DNA from: an uncultured Clostridia bacterium
GTDB taxonomy: Bacteria; Bacillota; Clostridia; TANB77; CAG-508
Assembly (NCBI GenBank): GCA_948946035.1
Contig: CARBKU010000039.1
Location: 1-8,915, forward strand
Length of the DNA stretch: 8,915 bases
Reading direction: 5' to 3'
Made by a program: the position numbers and the translations under genes. The notes under the pieces are model-generated. The model worked only from the letters and a program-made list of their open reading frames with translations, had not been told where the DNA came from and made no database searches. Below, piece by piece: positions 1-6,985 of this stretch (its first letter is position 1; every line of letters begins with the position of its first letter).

Positions 1-97
1 AATAAATTTTAAAAAAATGTAACATTTAGTGCTGTATTAGGCTAAAAATTAATGTTTTCCTATTTTTGAAAAAATTACTTTATTATATTAATATATT

Positions 98-135
98 AAA
101 AAAATTTAGATGTAACTTTTTTACATCTAAATTTT
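98..135 (-). terminator. Rho-independent terminator of the TetR/acyl-CoA synthetase operon
   Basis: A perfect 15-bp stem (101-115 pairing with 121-135) encloses a 5-nt loop and begins about 10 bases past the stop codon of the acyl-CoA synthetase. Read on the minus strand it is followed by a run of seven T (98-104 on the plus strand, part of it inside the stem). This is the expected form for an intrinsic terminator. Bases 1-97 hold nothing else I can identify. Confidence 0.85.
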
Positions 136-144
136 ATATATTTA

Positions 145-1866
145 CTAATTTTTTACCACTGTTTTAATTTCTTCAAATCTTTTTATTTTTTGTGTTGTTG
201 TCTTAATTAATTCTTTATCTGTAATTGTAATTTCCCTAATATACTTATATGCTGGCATTGTTTTATTAACTTTTTTTACTTCTTGCCATAGAATATTTTT
301 TAACTCGTTTTTATCAGTGGTTCCGTAAACTTCTTTAACTAATTCTATATCATATACAATTTTTGCACAAATCTTATAGTCTCCATCATCTTCTGGTTGT
401 CCATAAACAAAACTCTCTGATACTCCTTCTATTTTATTTACTAAATTTTCTAATTCTTCTGGATATATATTTTTACCGTTTTTTAAAACAATAACAAATT
501 TTTTTCTTCCAGAAATAAAAATGTAACCATCTTTATCTATTTTAGCTAAATCTCCTGTATGTAGCCATCCATCTTTATCTATAGTTTCTTTTGTGGCTTC
601 ATCATTTTTATAATATCCAAGCATTATTGATGGTCCTTTTGCAACTAGTTCTCCTATTCCTTCTTCATTTTCATCTACTATTTTTACATCTAAACTAGGT
701 AGTGCTTTTCCTATTGAACCTAATCTTCTATATTTGTCATCTTCAGTAGCTATAACTGGAGATGTTTCTGTTAAACCATATCCTTGTTTTAAATTAAATC
801 CTAATTCATTAAATCCCTTTTCTGCTTCTGAATCTAATGCTGCTCCTCCTGCTACAAATAATCTAGCTTTTCCTCCTAAATTTTCATGAACTTCTTTAAA
901 AATTTTTTTTCTAATGTCAATTCCAAATTTTAATAAGAAGTTACTAATTTTTATTCCTTTTTTTACAGTTTCTAATTTTCCTTTTTTCTCTATTCCTTTC
1001 ATTACTTTTTTGTACATTGATTCAAATAGAATAGGTACAGAAACCATTACTGATATTTGATATTCTTTTATATTATCTGCTATATGACGTATTCCTTCAC
1101 AAAATGCTATACAGCTACCTTTTGATATAGGATATAAAAATCCTGTTGTACATTCAAATGTGTGATGTAATGGTAGAAATGATAAAAATCTATCGTTTTC
1201 ATCTACTTTAAGAACTGCTGCTATATCCATTATATTTGCACATATATTCTTGTGTGATAACATAACTGCTTTTGACATTGCTGTAGTTCCTGATGTAAAT
1301 AGCATTACTCCCATTTCTTCATTATTAATTTTACTATCTATAAATTCTCTATTTCCATCTTCTAATAATTTTTTCCCTTCTTCTGTTAATTCTTTTTGAG
1401 AATATATATCGTTTTCTTTTGTCTCTAAATCCATAGAAATAAAAAATTTTACATTTGTAGTTTTCTTTTCTTTAATTTCATTCATTATATTGTTATATTT
1501 GCTAGAATAGAATATTGCTTCTACTTCAGAACGTATAATTAAGTTTTCTATTTCGTTGTCTGGAAGTGCTTTGTCTAATGGCACAATTACTCCTGTACCA
1601 GCAACTGTCGCTAAATATGCTATTCCCCACTCATATCTGTTTTCTGAGATTACTGCAATTCTTTTATTTTTTAATCCCATATTTATTAATTTTGTGCCTA
1701 AGTTGTTTATTTCTTCTCTGACTTCTTTATGTGTTATTTCTTTGAATTTTCCTGTTTCTTCTGTTTTCAGTATATATGCAGGTTTATCTCCAAATTTTTC
1801 CCCTGATTTTATTAACATATCTTTTATATCAGTAAATTTCATAACCTTGTGTATAGGTTCTCTCAT
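145..1866 (-). CDS. AMP-forming long-chain acyl-CoA synthetase (fatty acid--CoA ligase)
   Basis: This 573-aa protein belongs to the ANL adenylate-forming superfamily. Such enzymes activate a fatty acid with ATP to an acyl-adenylate and then transfer it to CoA, usually at the inner face of the membrane. Visible motifs in order are the phosphate loop TSGTTAMSKAV (residues 191-201), YGLTETSP (363-370), HTGDL (436-440), the hinge SGRKKFVIV (452-460) and a C-terminal TTTQKIKR (556-563), where K560 aligns with the catalytic lysine of the usual TGKIxR motif. Two positions that are normally glycine differ: Ala in the phosphate loop and Gln before the catalytic lysine. Length and motif order fit the bacterial long-chain family. 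The start is supported by the SD-like AAGGAAGGAT at 1875-1884, which overlaps the stop codon of the upstream TetR gene, so the two are probably translationally coupled. Substrate chain length cannot be read from sequence. An acyl-ACP synthetase or another carboxylate ligase is possible. Confidence 0.9.
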   Translation of the reverse strand: MREPIHKVMKFTDIKDMLIKSGEKFGDKPAYILKTEETGKFKEITHKEVREEINNLGTKLINMGLKNKRIAVISENRYEWGIAYLATVAGTGVIVPLDKALPDNEIENLIIRSEVEAIFYSSKYNNIMNEIKEKKTTNVKFFISMDLETKENDIYSQKELTEEGKKLLEDGNREFIDSKINNEEMGVMLFTSGTTAMSKAVMLSHKNICANIMDIAAVLKVDENDRFLSFLPLHHTFECTTGFLYPISKGSCIAFCEGIRHIADNIKEYQISVMVSVPILFESMYKKVMKGIEKKGKLETVKKGIKISNFLLKFGIDIRKKIFKEVHENLGGKARLFVAGGAALDSEAEKGFNELGFNLKQGYGLTETSPVIATEDDKYRRLGSIGKALPSLDVKIVDENEEGIGELVAKGPSIMLGYYKNDEATKETIDKDGWLHTGDLAKIDKDGYIFISGRKKFVIVLKNGKNIYPEELENLVNKIEGVSESFVYGQPEDDGDYKICAKIVYDIELVKEVYGTTDKNELKNILWQEVKKVNKTMPAYKYIREITITDKELIKTTTQKIKRFEEIKTVVKN

Positions 1867-1874
1867 ATTTTTTT

Positions 1875-1885
1875 ATCCTTCCTTA
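1875..1885 (-). promoter_or_regulatory. Ribosome binding site overlapping the TetR stop codon
   Basis: On the minus strand the sequence reads AAGGAAGGAT, 8 bases before the ATG of the acyl-CoA synthetase. Its first bases overlap the TAA stop of the TetR gene (1883-1885). The overlap suggests ribosomes finishing the regulator can start on the synthetase, which couples their expression. Confidence 0.7.
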
Positions 1886-2452
1886 TTTTATTTTTAGTCC
1901 TTCTATTACTGTATTTTCGAATTCTTTGTATAATTCCATTATATTGATTTTTCCTTTATTTCTAATTTTGTATACTAATGTTGAACAAATTAGTCCATAT
2001 ATTTCAGATGCTATTACTTGCGGATTTCCTTTTTTTATTTCTTTTTTTTCTATTCCTTCTCTTACTATTGTTTCTATTTGATTTATATATTGTAAAATCT
2101 GTTCTTTACACATTTGGTTTCTTGAGCCTTTTCCCCAAAATTCACTTAATAATATTGTAATTAGATTTTCATATTTTATTACTATTTTTATTTGTATCAA
2201 AGTAATGGCTTTTATCTTATCTATGTATCCAGAATATTTGGCTGTTTTTATATCTATACTATTTTGTAATAATTTTATTCCTTCTTCTATTAAAAAATTA
2301 AATATTTCTTCTTTACTCGAAAAGTGATAATATAATGTTCCTTTTGCTACACCTACTGTCGCTGTTATTTCTTCTATGCTTGTTGCATCATAACCTTTTT
2401 CTGCAAATAGTTTCATTGATGTTTCAAATATTTTCCTTTTTGTTTTGTTCAT
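1883..2452 (-). CDS. TetR/AcrR-family transcriptional regulator
   Basis: This 189-aa protein has the TetR N-terminal DNA-binding domain: a helix rich in Lys/Arg, then FAEKGYDATSIEEIT (16-30), the turn VGVAKGTLYYHF (33-44) and SSKEEIF (45-51). The rest is a helical, poorly conserved ligand-binding and dimerisation domain. An in-frame ATG lies 18 bases upstream at 2470, but it has no ribosome binding site. The ATG at 2452 has AAAGGAT 8 bases before it and gives the normal TetR N terminus, so I choose 2452. The gene is first in an operon with the acyl-CoA synthetase, 16 bases downstream. The context suggests a FadR-like repressor responding to acyl-CoA or fatty acid, as in Bacillus. That role is inference, and an efflux or stress regulator is possible. 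Confidence 0.9.
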   Translation of the reverse strand: MNKTKRKIFETSMKLFAEKGYDATSIEEITATVGVAKGTLYYHFSSKEEIFNFLIEEGIKLLQNSIDIKTAKYSGYIDKIKAITLIQIKIVIKYENLITILLSEFWGKGSRNQMCKEQILQYINQIETIVREGIEKKEIKKGNPQVIASEIYGLICSTLVYKIRNKGKINIMELYKEFENTVIEGLKIK

Positions 2453-2460
2453 AAAAAAAC

Positions 2461-2467
2461 ATCCTTT
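2461..2467 (-). promoter_or_regulatory. Ribosome binding site that sets the TetR start
   Basis: On the minus strand AAAGGAT stands 8 bases before the ATG at 2450-2452. It lies inside the alternative longer reading frame that would begin at 2470. The upstream ATG has no comparable site, so the shorter protein is preferred. Confidence 0.65.
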
Positions 2468-2476
2468 CATACTAGG

Positions 2477-2490
2477 ATAATAATTATTAT
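2477..2490. promoter_or_regulatory. Candidate operator: AT-only 14-bp palindrome
   Basis: The sequence ATAATAATTATTAT is a perfect palindrome lying between the TetR -10 box and its start codon, a usual place for autoregulation by a TetR dimer. It is made only of A and T in AT-rich intergenic DNA, so it may be chance. Confidence 0.25.
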
Positions 2491-2491
2491 A

Positions 2492-2520
2492 ATTATATAT
2501 TTTTTATTTTAATATTGCAA
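2492..2520 (-). promoter_or_regulatory. Sigma-A-type promoter for the TetR/acyl-CoA synthetase operon
   Basis: On the minus strand, TTGCAA (2515-2520) and a perfect TATAAT (2492-2497) are separated by exactly 17 bases. Transcription would start near 2485, about 30 bases before the TetR start codon. This is the best housekeeping promoter match in the window. Confidence 0.65.
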
Positions 2521-2702
2521 TAGCCTTGTGCCTATTTTGAACAAGTAGTACAATAATTTTTATGGCACCCTTCCAAATCAACTTGAGCTTCTAACTCAAT
2601 TACTTTTAATCAAAACTTTCAAAAAATTATGCAAATATGAATATGGCTGAGTAATAATAATTAGATTACAATTTTCTATTTATATTTTTTTATTATATTT
2701 TC

Positions 2703-2731
2703 TTTACATTTTTTAATTAGTAATATAAAAT
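2703..2731 (+). promoter_or_regulatory. Candidate promoter for the Lon-like protease gene
   Basis: TTTACA (2703-2708) is followed after 17 bases by TAAAAT (2726-2731), with an overlapping TATAAA at 2724-2729. The start would lie near 2738, about 50 bases before the ATG. Chance matches are easy in this AT-rich DNA. I see no inverted repeat resembling a CtsR or HrcA/CIRCE heat-shock operator. Confidence 0.4.
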
Positions 2732-2777
2732 ACAATTAATAAAAAAAAATAAAAATGGATACAATAAGAAAAATTTT

Positions 2778-2791
2778 GGAGGAAACAAATG
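2778..2791 (+). promoter_or_regulatory. Ribosome binding site and ATG for the Lon-like gene
   Basis: GGAGG at 2778-2782 lies 6 bases before the ATG at 2789-2791. It is the only good initiation signal near the 5' end of the protease gene. The TTG at 2856 that opens the long frame has no purine-rich site before it. This is the main reason to place the true start at 2789, in a different frame from the body of the gene. Confidence 0.8.
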
Positions 2792-5183
2792 AAAAACAAA
2801 AATGAATTAAGTTACAAAGATTTAAAAATGACATGTAATTCTGATATTTTCAGTTTTGAAACCACACGGAGAACTAGAACCTATACAAACTGGTATAGGA
2901 CAAGATCGTGGTATAAAAGCATTAGAGTTTGGTCTACAAGTAAATGTAAAAGGATACAATCTATATTTAGAGGGTCCAAGTGGTGTAGGAAAAACAATGT
3001 ATACCAAAAACTACTTAGACAAAATATCTAAAAAAAAGAAAGCACCATCTGATTGGTGTTATATATACAATTTTGATAATCCAAATGAACCTATTGCAGT
3101 TGAATTACCAGCAGGCCAAGGAAAAGAATTTAAAGAATCAATGGATGGATTTATAAAAGAAATTAAAAAAGACATCCAAAAAACATTTAATAATGATGAT
3201 TTTGAAAAAGAAAAATCTTTAATTAAGCAAGAATTTGAAGATAAACGTTCAGCTTTATTAGAAAAATTAAACGAAAATGCTTCTAAATATAATTTTCAAG
3301 TAAAAGCTGCACAAAATGGTATTTATATGATGCCAGTTGTTAATGGTAAAGCAATTGAAGAAGAAGAATTTGACAAGCTTGATGCATCTATAAAACAAGA
3401 ATATGAAGAAAAATCTGTTATAGTTCAAGAACAAATAATGACTGTAATTGGTCAAATAAAAGAAATTGAACGTCAAGCTGATAAAAAAATATCTGACTGG
3501 CAATCAAATATTGCTTTACTTACAGTTAATGTTCACATTAATTTTTTAAAATCAAAATATAAAAGAAATAAAAAAATAAATCAATTTTTAACTAATGTAA
3601 AGCAAGATATATTAAAAAATATTCCTGACTTTTTAGAACCTGAGCAAACAAATAAAAACCAAACTCCCCAAGTTCAACAAAATCCTATGAATAAAAAACC
3701 TGATCCATGTTTAAATTATCGAGTAAACTTATTTATTGACAATTCAAATCGTGAAGGTGCTCCTGTAATAATGGATTCTAATTATTCATATAATAATATA
3801 TTTGGTACTATTGAATATGAAAATTACTATGGTTCATTAAAAACTGACCATACCATGTTAAAACCTGGATTATTACAAAGAGCAAACGGTGGTTATATAA
3901 TATTCCAAGCAAAAGATTTGCTTGCAAATCCAGCATGTTACGAAAGTTTAAAAAAAGCATTAAGAATTAAAAAAATAGGCATAGAAAATTCAACTGAACA
4001 ACGTTCTTCAATGGTTTTAATTTCTTTAAAACCTGAACCTATTCCTTTAGATTTAAAAGTAATCTTAATTGGTAATAGTAACATATATCAAACTCTTTTG
4101 GCTGTGGACTCTGATTTTAGAAAACTATTTAAAATAAAAGTTGAATTTGAAGAAACAGCAGAAATTAATAAAGAAAATGTAAATAATCTAGCAAAAATAA
4201 TACACGGTTTTTGTGAAGATGAAGAACTACCACACCTAGATAAATCTGCAATGGCAAGATTAATAGAATATGCCTCTAAATTAGCTGGTAGTCATAATAA
4301 AATATCAACAAGATTTAATGATTTAATTCAAGTAGTAGGTGAAGCCGCAACATGGGCAAAAATATCTAAATCAAAATTAGTAACAGGAAAACTTATTGAC
4401 AAAGCTTTATCTGAAAGAATTGAAAGAGTAAAAAAATATGATGAAAAATATATAGAAATGATAAAAGAAAATACATTATTAATTAATACATCTGGCTACG
4501 AAGATGGGCAATTAAATGGTTTAACAGTAATGACAATTGGAGATTACACATTTGGAAAACCTGCAAAAATCACAGTTAACACATATACAGGTAAAACAGG
4601 AATAGTCAACATCGAAAGAGAAGTAGATATATCTGGACCATCTCATTCTAAAGGAGTTTATATCTTGTCAGGTTATTTAGGAGAAATGTTTGCACAAGAT
4701 TTTCCTTTATGTTTAACAGCTAGCATATGTTTTGAACAATTATATAATGGTGTAGATGGTGATAGTGCTTCTAGTACAGAATTATATGGATTACTTTCTA
4801 GTTTATCTGGTATTCCAATTAATCAAGCAATTGCAGTTACAGGTTCTGTAAATCAAAAAGGTCAAATACAACCAATTGGTGGTGTTAACGAAAAAATAGA
4901 AGGATATTTCCAAATATGCCAAATGAGAGGTTTAGATGGTTCTCATGGTGTAATGATTCCTGTTCAAAATGTTGATAATCTACAACTTTCAGATGAAATA
5001 GTAGACGCAGTTAAAAATAAAAAATTCCATATTTATTCTGTTTCTACAATAGAAGAAGGTATAGAAGTATTAACTGGAGTACCTGCCGGTAAAAAAGACA
5101 AAGATGGTCACTTCCCTGCTGGAACAGTAAACAATCTTGTTTATGAAAAATTAAAAAAATATTCAAAATGGAAACATGCTTAA
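2789..5183 (+). CDS. LonB-like ATP-dependent protease (S16 family), with apparent +1 frameshift near codon 26
   Basis: A AAA+ ATPase fused to a Lon-type Ser/Lys peptidase, predicted cytosolic, degrading proteins with ATP. The long frame alone spans 2856-5183 (775 aa from a TTG). In that numbering: Walker A GPSGVGKT (40-47), a charged, probably coiled-coil insertion (about 75-220), GGYIIFQAKDLL (345-356) at the Walker B position, R422 in DSDFRKLFKIK as a likely arginine finger, and the peptidase domain (about 560-760) with Ser637 in GDSASSTEL and Lys680 in GGVNEKIEG. Their spacing of 43 residues equals that of E. coli Lon (S679/K722). The acidic Walker B residue is replaced, which I believe is usual in this Lon-like branch. 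It lacks the classical LonA N-terminal domain. The first 26 codons, from a good ATG, end in FSFETT in another frame. Skipping one base at 2867 joins FETT to GELEP, matching the family's usual FETTxELEP and giving 797 aa. Without a frameshift the product would lack its first 26 residues or not be made. Confidence 0.88.
2858..2882 (+). other. Frame junction in the Lon-like gene (one extra base at about 2867)
   Basis: The initiating frame reads GAA ACC ACA CGG, then runs on out of frame to a stop at 3029-3031. The frame of the protease body reads GGA GAA CTA GAA from 2868. Removing one base, most simply the C at 2867, restores a continuous ORF with the family's expected sequence. The possibilities are a base-calling or assembly error, a real inactivating insertion, or +1 ribosomal frameshifting at CGG. 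I scanned the other genes and found no other in-frame CGG codon. Confidence 0.75.
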
Positions 5184-5237
5184 TTTGTTTCACAAAAAAG
5201 AAAAATATGTCGAATAAAATAATAATTTAAAATTCAA

Positions 5238-5287
5238 ATTTGAGACAATTAGGAATTCTCCTTATTGTCTCAAATCTATTTATTTTT
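5238..5287 (+). terminator. Rho-independent terminator of the Lon-like gene
   Basis: A 12-bp perfect stem (5238-5249 with 5264-5275) continues after one T-T mismatch into four more pairs (5251-5254 with 5259-5262) closed by an ATTC loop. It is followed by the T-rich tail CTATTTATTTTTCT. It lies 54 bases after the stop codon. The minus-strand flank is moderately T-rich, so it may also stop transcripts leaving the convergent DUF4363 gene. Confidence 0.8.
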
Positions 5288-5334
5288 CTAAAAATAAAGT
5301 AAAACAAAAATCGACAAAATTTTTGCAACAAATA

Positions 5335-5354
5335 AAGACTGTCCCCACTGTCTT
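5335..5354. repeat. Short GC-richer imperfect dyad with GTCCCCACTGTC core
   Basis: AAGAC (5335-5339) and GTCTT (5350-5354) form a small inverted repeat around a C-rich centre, touching the 3' end of the DUF4363 gene. On the minus strand it contains ACAGT-GGGG-ACAGT, a direct repeat, and is followed by TTTATTTGTT. It could be a weak terminator for DUF4363. The GGGGACAGTC core also resembles, from memory, short dispersed repeats associated with Y1 transposases in Firmicutes. Only one copy is visible here. Confidence 0.3.
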
Positions 5355-5748
5355 AGAAGATGTTTTCTAAATTAAATGCGTATTTGTCTTCAATATGTTT
5401 TAGTACAAATACACTTTTGTCTAGTTCGCTTATTGCTTCTGAATATTTATTTGTTTCAATAAAACTTCTTAGTGATGTCAAATTTGTTTCTACTTTTTCT
5501 AATTCATCATGTTCTATATAATATGCTAATTTATCGTGCCTTGATTCCCAGTTCTTTTCTATTTCTTCTAATTTGTTTTTTATTTCTTCTTCATTTATAT
5601 TTTCTTCTTTTTCAAAAATAACTGTTTTTAATTCAGATAATTGGTTTGTTATTGTTTCTACAGAGTCTACTGTAAAGTTTTGTGTCACGATATTTCCTAT
5701 TATTATTAATATTACAATAACAGTTGATATTATTGTTTCTTTTCCCAT
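5353..5748 (-). CDS. DUF4363 family membrane-anchored protein
   Basis: This 131-aa protein has one hydrophobic helix near the N terminus (about residues 5-23), which is probably a membrane anchor. A charged, all-helical remainder follows, probably outside the membrane, with a Glu/Lys-rich coiled-coil-like stretch (about 34-70). The features that recall DUF4363 are a central tryptophan (ESRHDKLAYYIEHDELEKVE just after it) and a C-terminal HIEDKYAFNLENIF. Function is unknown. The gene follows the DUF421 gene by 3 bases, and its ribosome binding site (AAGGGGG on the minus strand) lies within the end of that gene, so the two are almost certainly co-transcribed. DUF4363 proteins commonly accompany DUF421 proteins in Firmicutes, which supports a shared role. 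The family call is from memory of its motif pattern. Confidence 0.8.
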   Translation of the reverse strand: MGKETIISTVIVILIIIGNIVTQNFTVDSVETITNQLSELKTVIFEKEENINEEEIKNKLEEIEKNWESRHDKLAYYIEHDELEKVETNLTSLRSFIETNKYSEAISELDKSVFVLKHIEDKYAFNLENIF

Positions 5749-5751
5749 ATT

Positions 5752-6432
5752 TTATGCCCCCTTGTCTTCCTTTTTTTGACAATATATTTGTCCTTTTCCA
5801 TCTAATGTTACTACTAGTGCTTCTTCTGGTTTAATGTTAAATTTTTCTACTTGTTTTTTTAACCATGCATAATTTTTTCCTATTGCTTGTAGGTTTTTGC
5901 TCATTATTCTGCCATCTATTACTAAATCATATGGAATTCCTTCATATTCTGGTGTTATATTAAAGTCTTCTGGTATTGTTGTTCTTTTTTCTGGTTTTTG
6001 GATTACTGTTACTTGTCCACTTGTTTCTAATATTGCATATTCTACATCTCCTAAATTGTATACGTTATTTCCTCTTAATCTTTCTTCTAATTCATTAATT
6101 GTAAATCTTTCTTTTTTTAATGCTTTTTCATTAATTTTCCCTCTATATATTAGTATACTTGGCTTTCCACAAATTATTTCTCTTGCTTTTAAACTTTTTA
6201 TATTAATAACTGATATTATTAGATGCATTACTAAAAGTCCTAAAATTGGAATGATTCCATTAAATATTGGTACTCCTGTTTCTGTCATTGGTATTGATGC
6301 TAAATCAGCTATCATAATTGATATTGCTAATTCAAATGGTTGTAATTGACCTATTTCTCTTTTTCCCATAAGTCTCATTACTATTAATACTATTATATAT
6401 AATATTATTGCTCTAAAAAATGTTATTAACAT
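5752..6432 (-). CDS. DUF421 (YetF-like) integral membrane protein
   Basis: This 226-aa protein has three N-terminal membrane helices (about 1-21, 34-51 and 56-78) and a soluble C-terminal domain. It shows the family signature RLMGKREIGQLQPFE (residues 20-34) after the first helix. Later come the conserved GKPSILIYRGKI (89-100), the helix-forming ELEERLRG and the strand VEYAILETSGQVTVI. These match Bacillus YetF/YdfR-type proteins, which have been linked in the literature to the spore or cell envelope, but the biochemical role is not established. The ATG at 6430-6432 has AAAGAGGTG about 5 bases upstream. It is first in a two-gene unit with DUF4363 and divergent from the small holin-family gene. 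I could not find a convincing promoter in the poly-A/T tract before it. Confidence 0.88.
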   Translation of the reverse strand: MLITFFRAIILYIIVLIVMRLMGKREIGQLQPFELAISIMIADLASIPMTETGVPIFNGIIPILGLLVMHLIISVINIKSLKAREIICGKPSILIYRGKINEKALKKERFTINELEERLRGNNVYNLGDVEYAILETSGQVTVIQKPEKRTTIPEDFNITPEYEGIPYDLVIDGRIMSKNLQAIGKNYAWLKKQVEKFNIKPEEALVVTLDGKGQIYCQKKEDKGA

Positions 6433-6513
6433 ATTTGCACCTCTTTATAAATTTCAAAATTTTTTTCTTATTTTTAGCAAAAATTAACTTTTTTATACTT
6501 AAATTTTTGAATA

Positions 6514-6527
6514 TTTTTTTTTTTTTT
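6514..6527 (+). repeat. Homopolymer tract of 14 T
   Basis: An uninterrupted run of 14 T lies between the divergent DUF421 and holin-family genes. It ends inside the proposed -35 box of the rightward gene (TTGAGA, 6526-6531), where such a tract can act as an UP-like or bent element. Confidence 0.7.
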
Positions 6528-6554
6528 GAGAATAATATTTTTAGAACCTTAAAT
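6526..6554 (+). promoter_or_regulatory. Candidate promoter for the holin-family membrane protein
   Basis: TTGAGA (6526-6531) and TTAAAT (6549-6554) are spaced by 17 bases, putting the start near 6561 and leaving a leader of about 36 bases. Each box departs from consensus and the region is AT-rich, so this is tentative. Confidence 0.35.
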
Positions 6555-6596
6555 AAAATTGCATTATGAATTTTTTAAACTAAGGAGGTTAAACTT

Positions 6597-6971
6597 ATGT
6601 CAGAATCACAAGGAAATCAAACAATGAGCGGAAGTTCTACTGTATGGCAAATTATTGGAAGATTAGTAGCATCAGCAGTAGTTTTAGCAATTACCGCATT
6701 TTTTACACCTGGATTTACAATAAATAGTTTTTGGACTTTAGCAATAGCTGCTGTTGTCCTAACTGTAATAGATTATTTAGTTATCAAATTTACTGGTTTA
6801 CATGCTAGTCCGTTTGGTAAAGGTTTTGTAGGATTTGCATTAGCAGCTATTATTTTATATGTAACACAATTTTTTGTAGCAGGATATTCTATTTCTTGGA
6901 TTGCTGCAATAATTGGTGCATTAATCTATGGTGTAGTTGATTACTTTATACCTGGTAACCAACAAATGTAA
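6597..6971 (+). CDS. Small four-helix membrane protein, phage holin superfamily IV (YvlD-like)
   Basis: This 124-aa protein has a short polar Ser/Gln/Asn-rich start (1-15) and four hydrophobic helices (about 19-36, 43-65, 74-95 and 98-117). The helices are joined by short loops containing TPGFTIN and GLHASPFGKG. This layout, with the matching GF/GY-containing segments after helices 1 and 3, fits the family annotated as phage holin family protein and related to Bacillus YvlD. Despite the name, no phage gene, lysin or integrase lies nearby, so it is more likely a chromosomal envelope protein of unknown role. The start has a near-perfect AAGGAGG (6582-6588) 8 bases upstream, which suggests strong translation. 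It appears monocistronic, with its own promoter candidate and a strong terminator. Confidence 0.82.
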   Translation: MSESQGNQTMSGSSTVWQIIGRLVASAVVLAITAFFTPGFTINSFWTLAIAAVVLTVIDYLVIKFTGLHASPFGKGFVGFALAAIILYVTQFFVAGYSISWIAAIIGALIYGVVDYFIPGNQQM

Positions 6972-6985
6972 TGTCTTTTAAGGCA

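Larger units (their letters stand above)
2453..2788. other. Divergent intergenic region between the TetR and Lon-like genes
   Basis: The stretch holds the leftward promoter for the TetR operon (2492-2520), a rightward promoter candidate (2703-2731) and two weak dyads: the AT palindrome at 2477-2490 and an interrupted AATAG/CTATT dyad at 2519-2536. Between about 2540 and 2700 I see no ORF with a ribosome binding site, no T-tailed hairpin and no riboswitch I recognise. The middle part (about 2520-2610) is visibly less AT-rich than its flanks. Confidence 0.5.

Noticed and set aside
1556..1897. Plus-strand ORF of 113 aa
   Set aside because: It lies antisense to the acyl-CoA synthetase start. Its Phe/Ile/Ser-rich composition is what the complement of AT-rich coding DNA gives, and it has no ribosome binding site.
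2540..2700. Possible small RNA or riboswitch upstream of the Lon-like gene
   Set aside because: I found only short chance stems such as TTGAG/CTCAA, with no T-tailed hairpin and no recognisable aptamer core.
2856..2858. TTG at 2856 as the true start of the protease
   Set aside because: There is no ribosome binding site before it, and it would drop the conserved N terminus that is present in the neighbouring frame behind a strong GGAGG site.
2789..3031. Separate 80-aa gene starting at the good ATG
   Set aside because: Only its first 26 codons look like a real protein, the Lon-like family N terminus. After 2867 it encodes arginine- and threonine-rich sequence that is merely the wrong frame of the protease, and it ends at a chance stop.
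5897..6349. Plus-strand ORF of 150 aa, hydrophobic
   Set aside because: It is a shadow of the DUF421 gene. The hydrophobicity comes from the antisense of Lys/Asn/Glu-rich codons, and it has no initiation signal.
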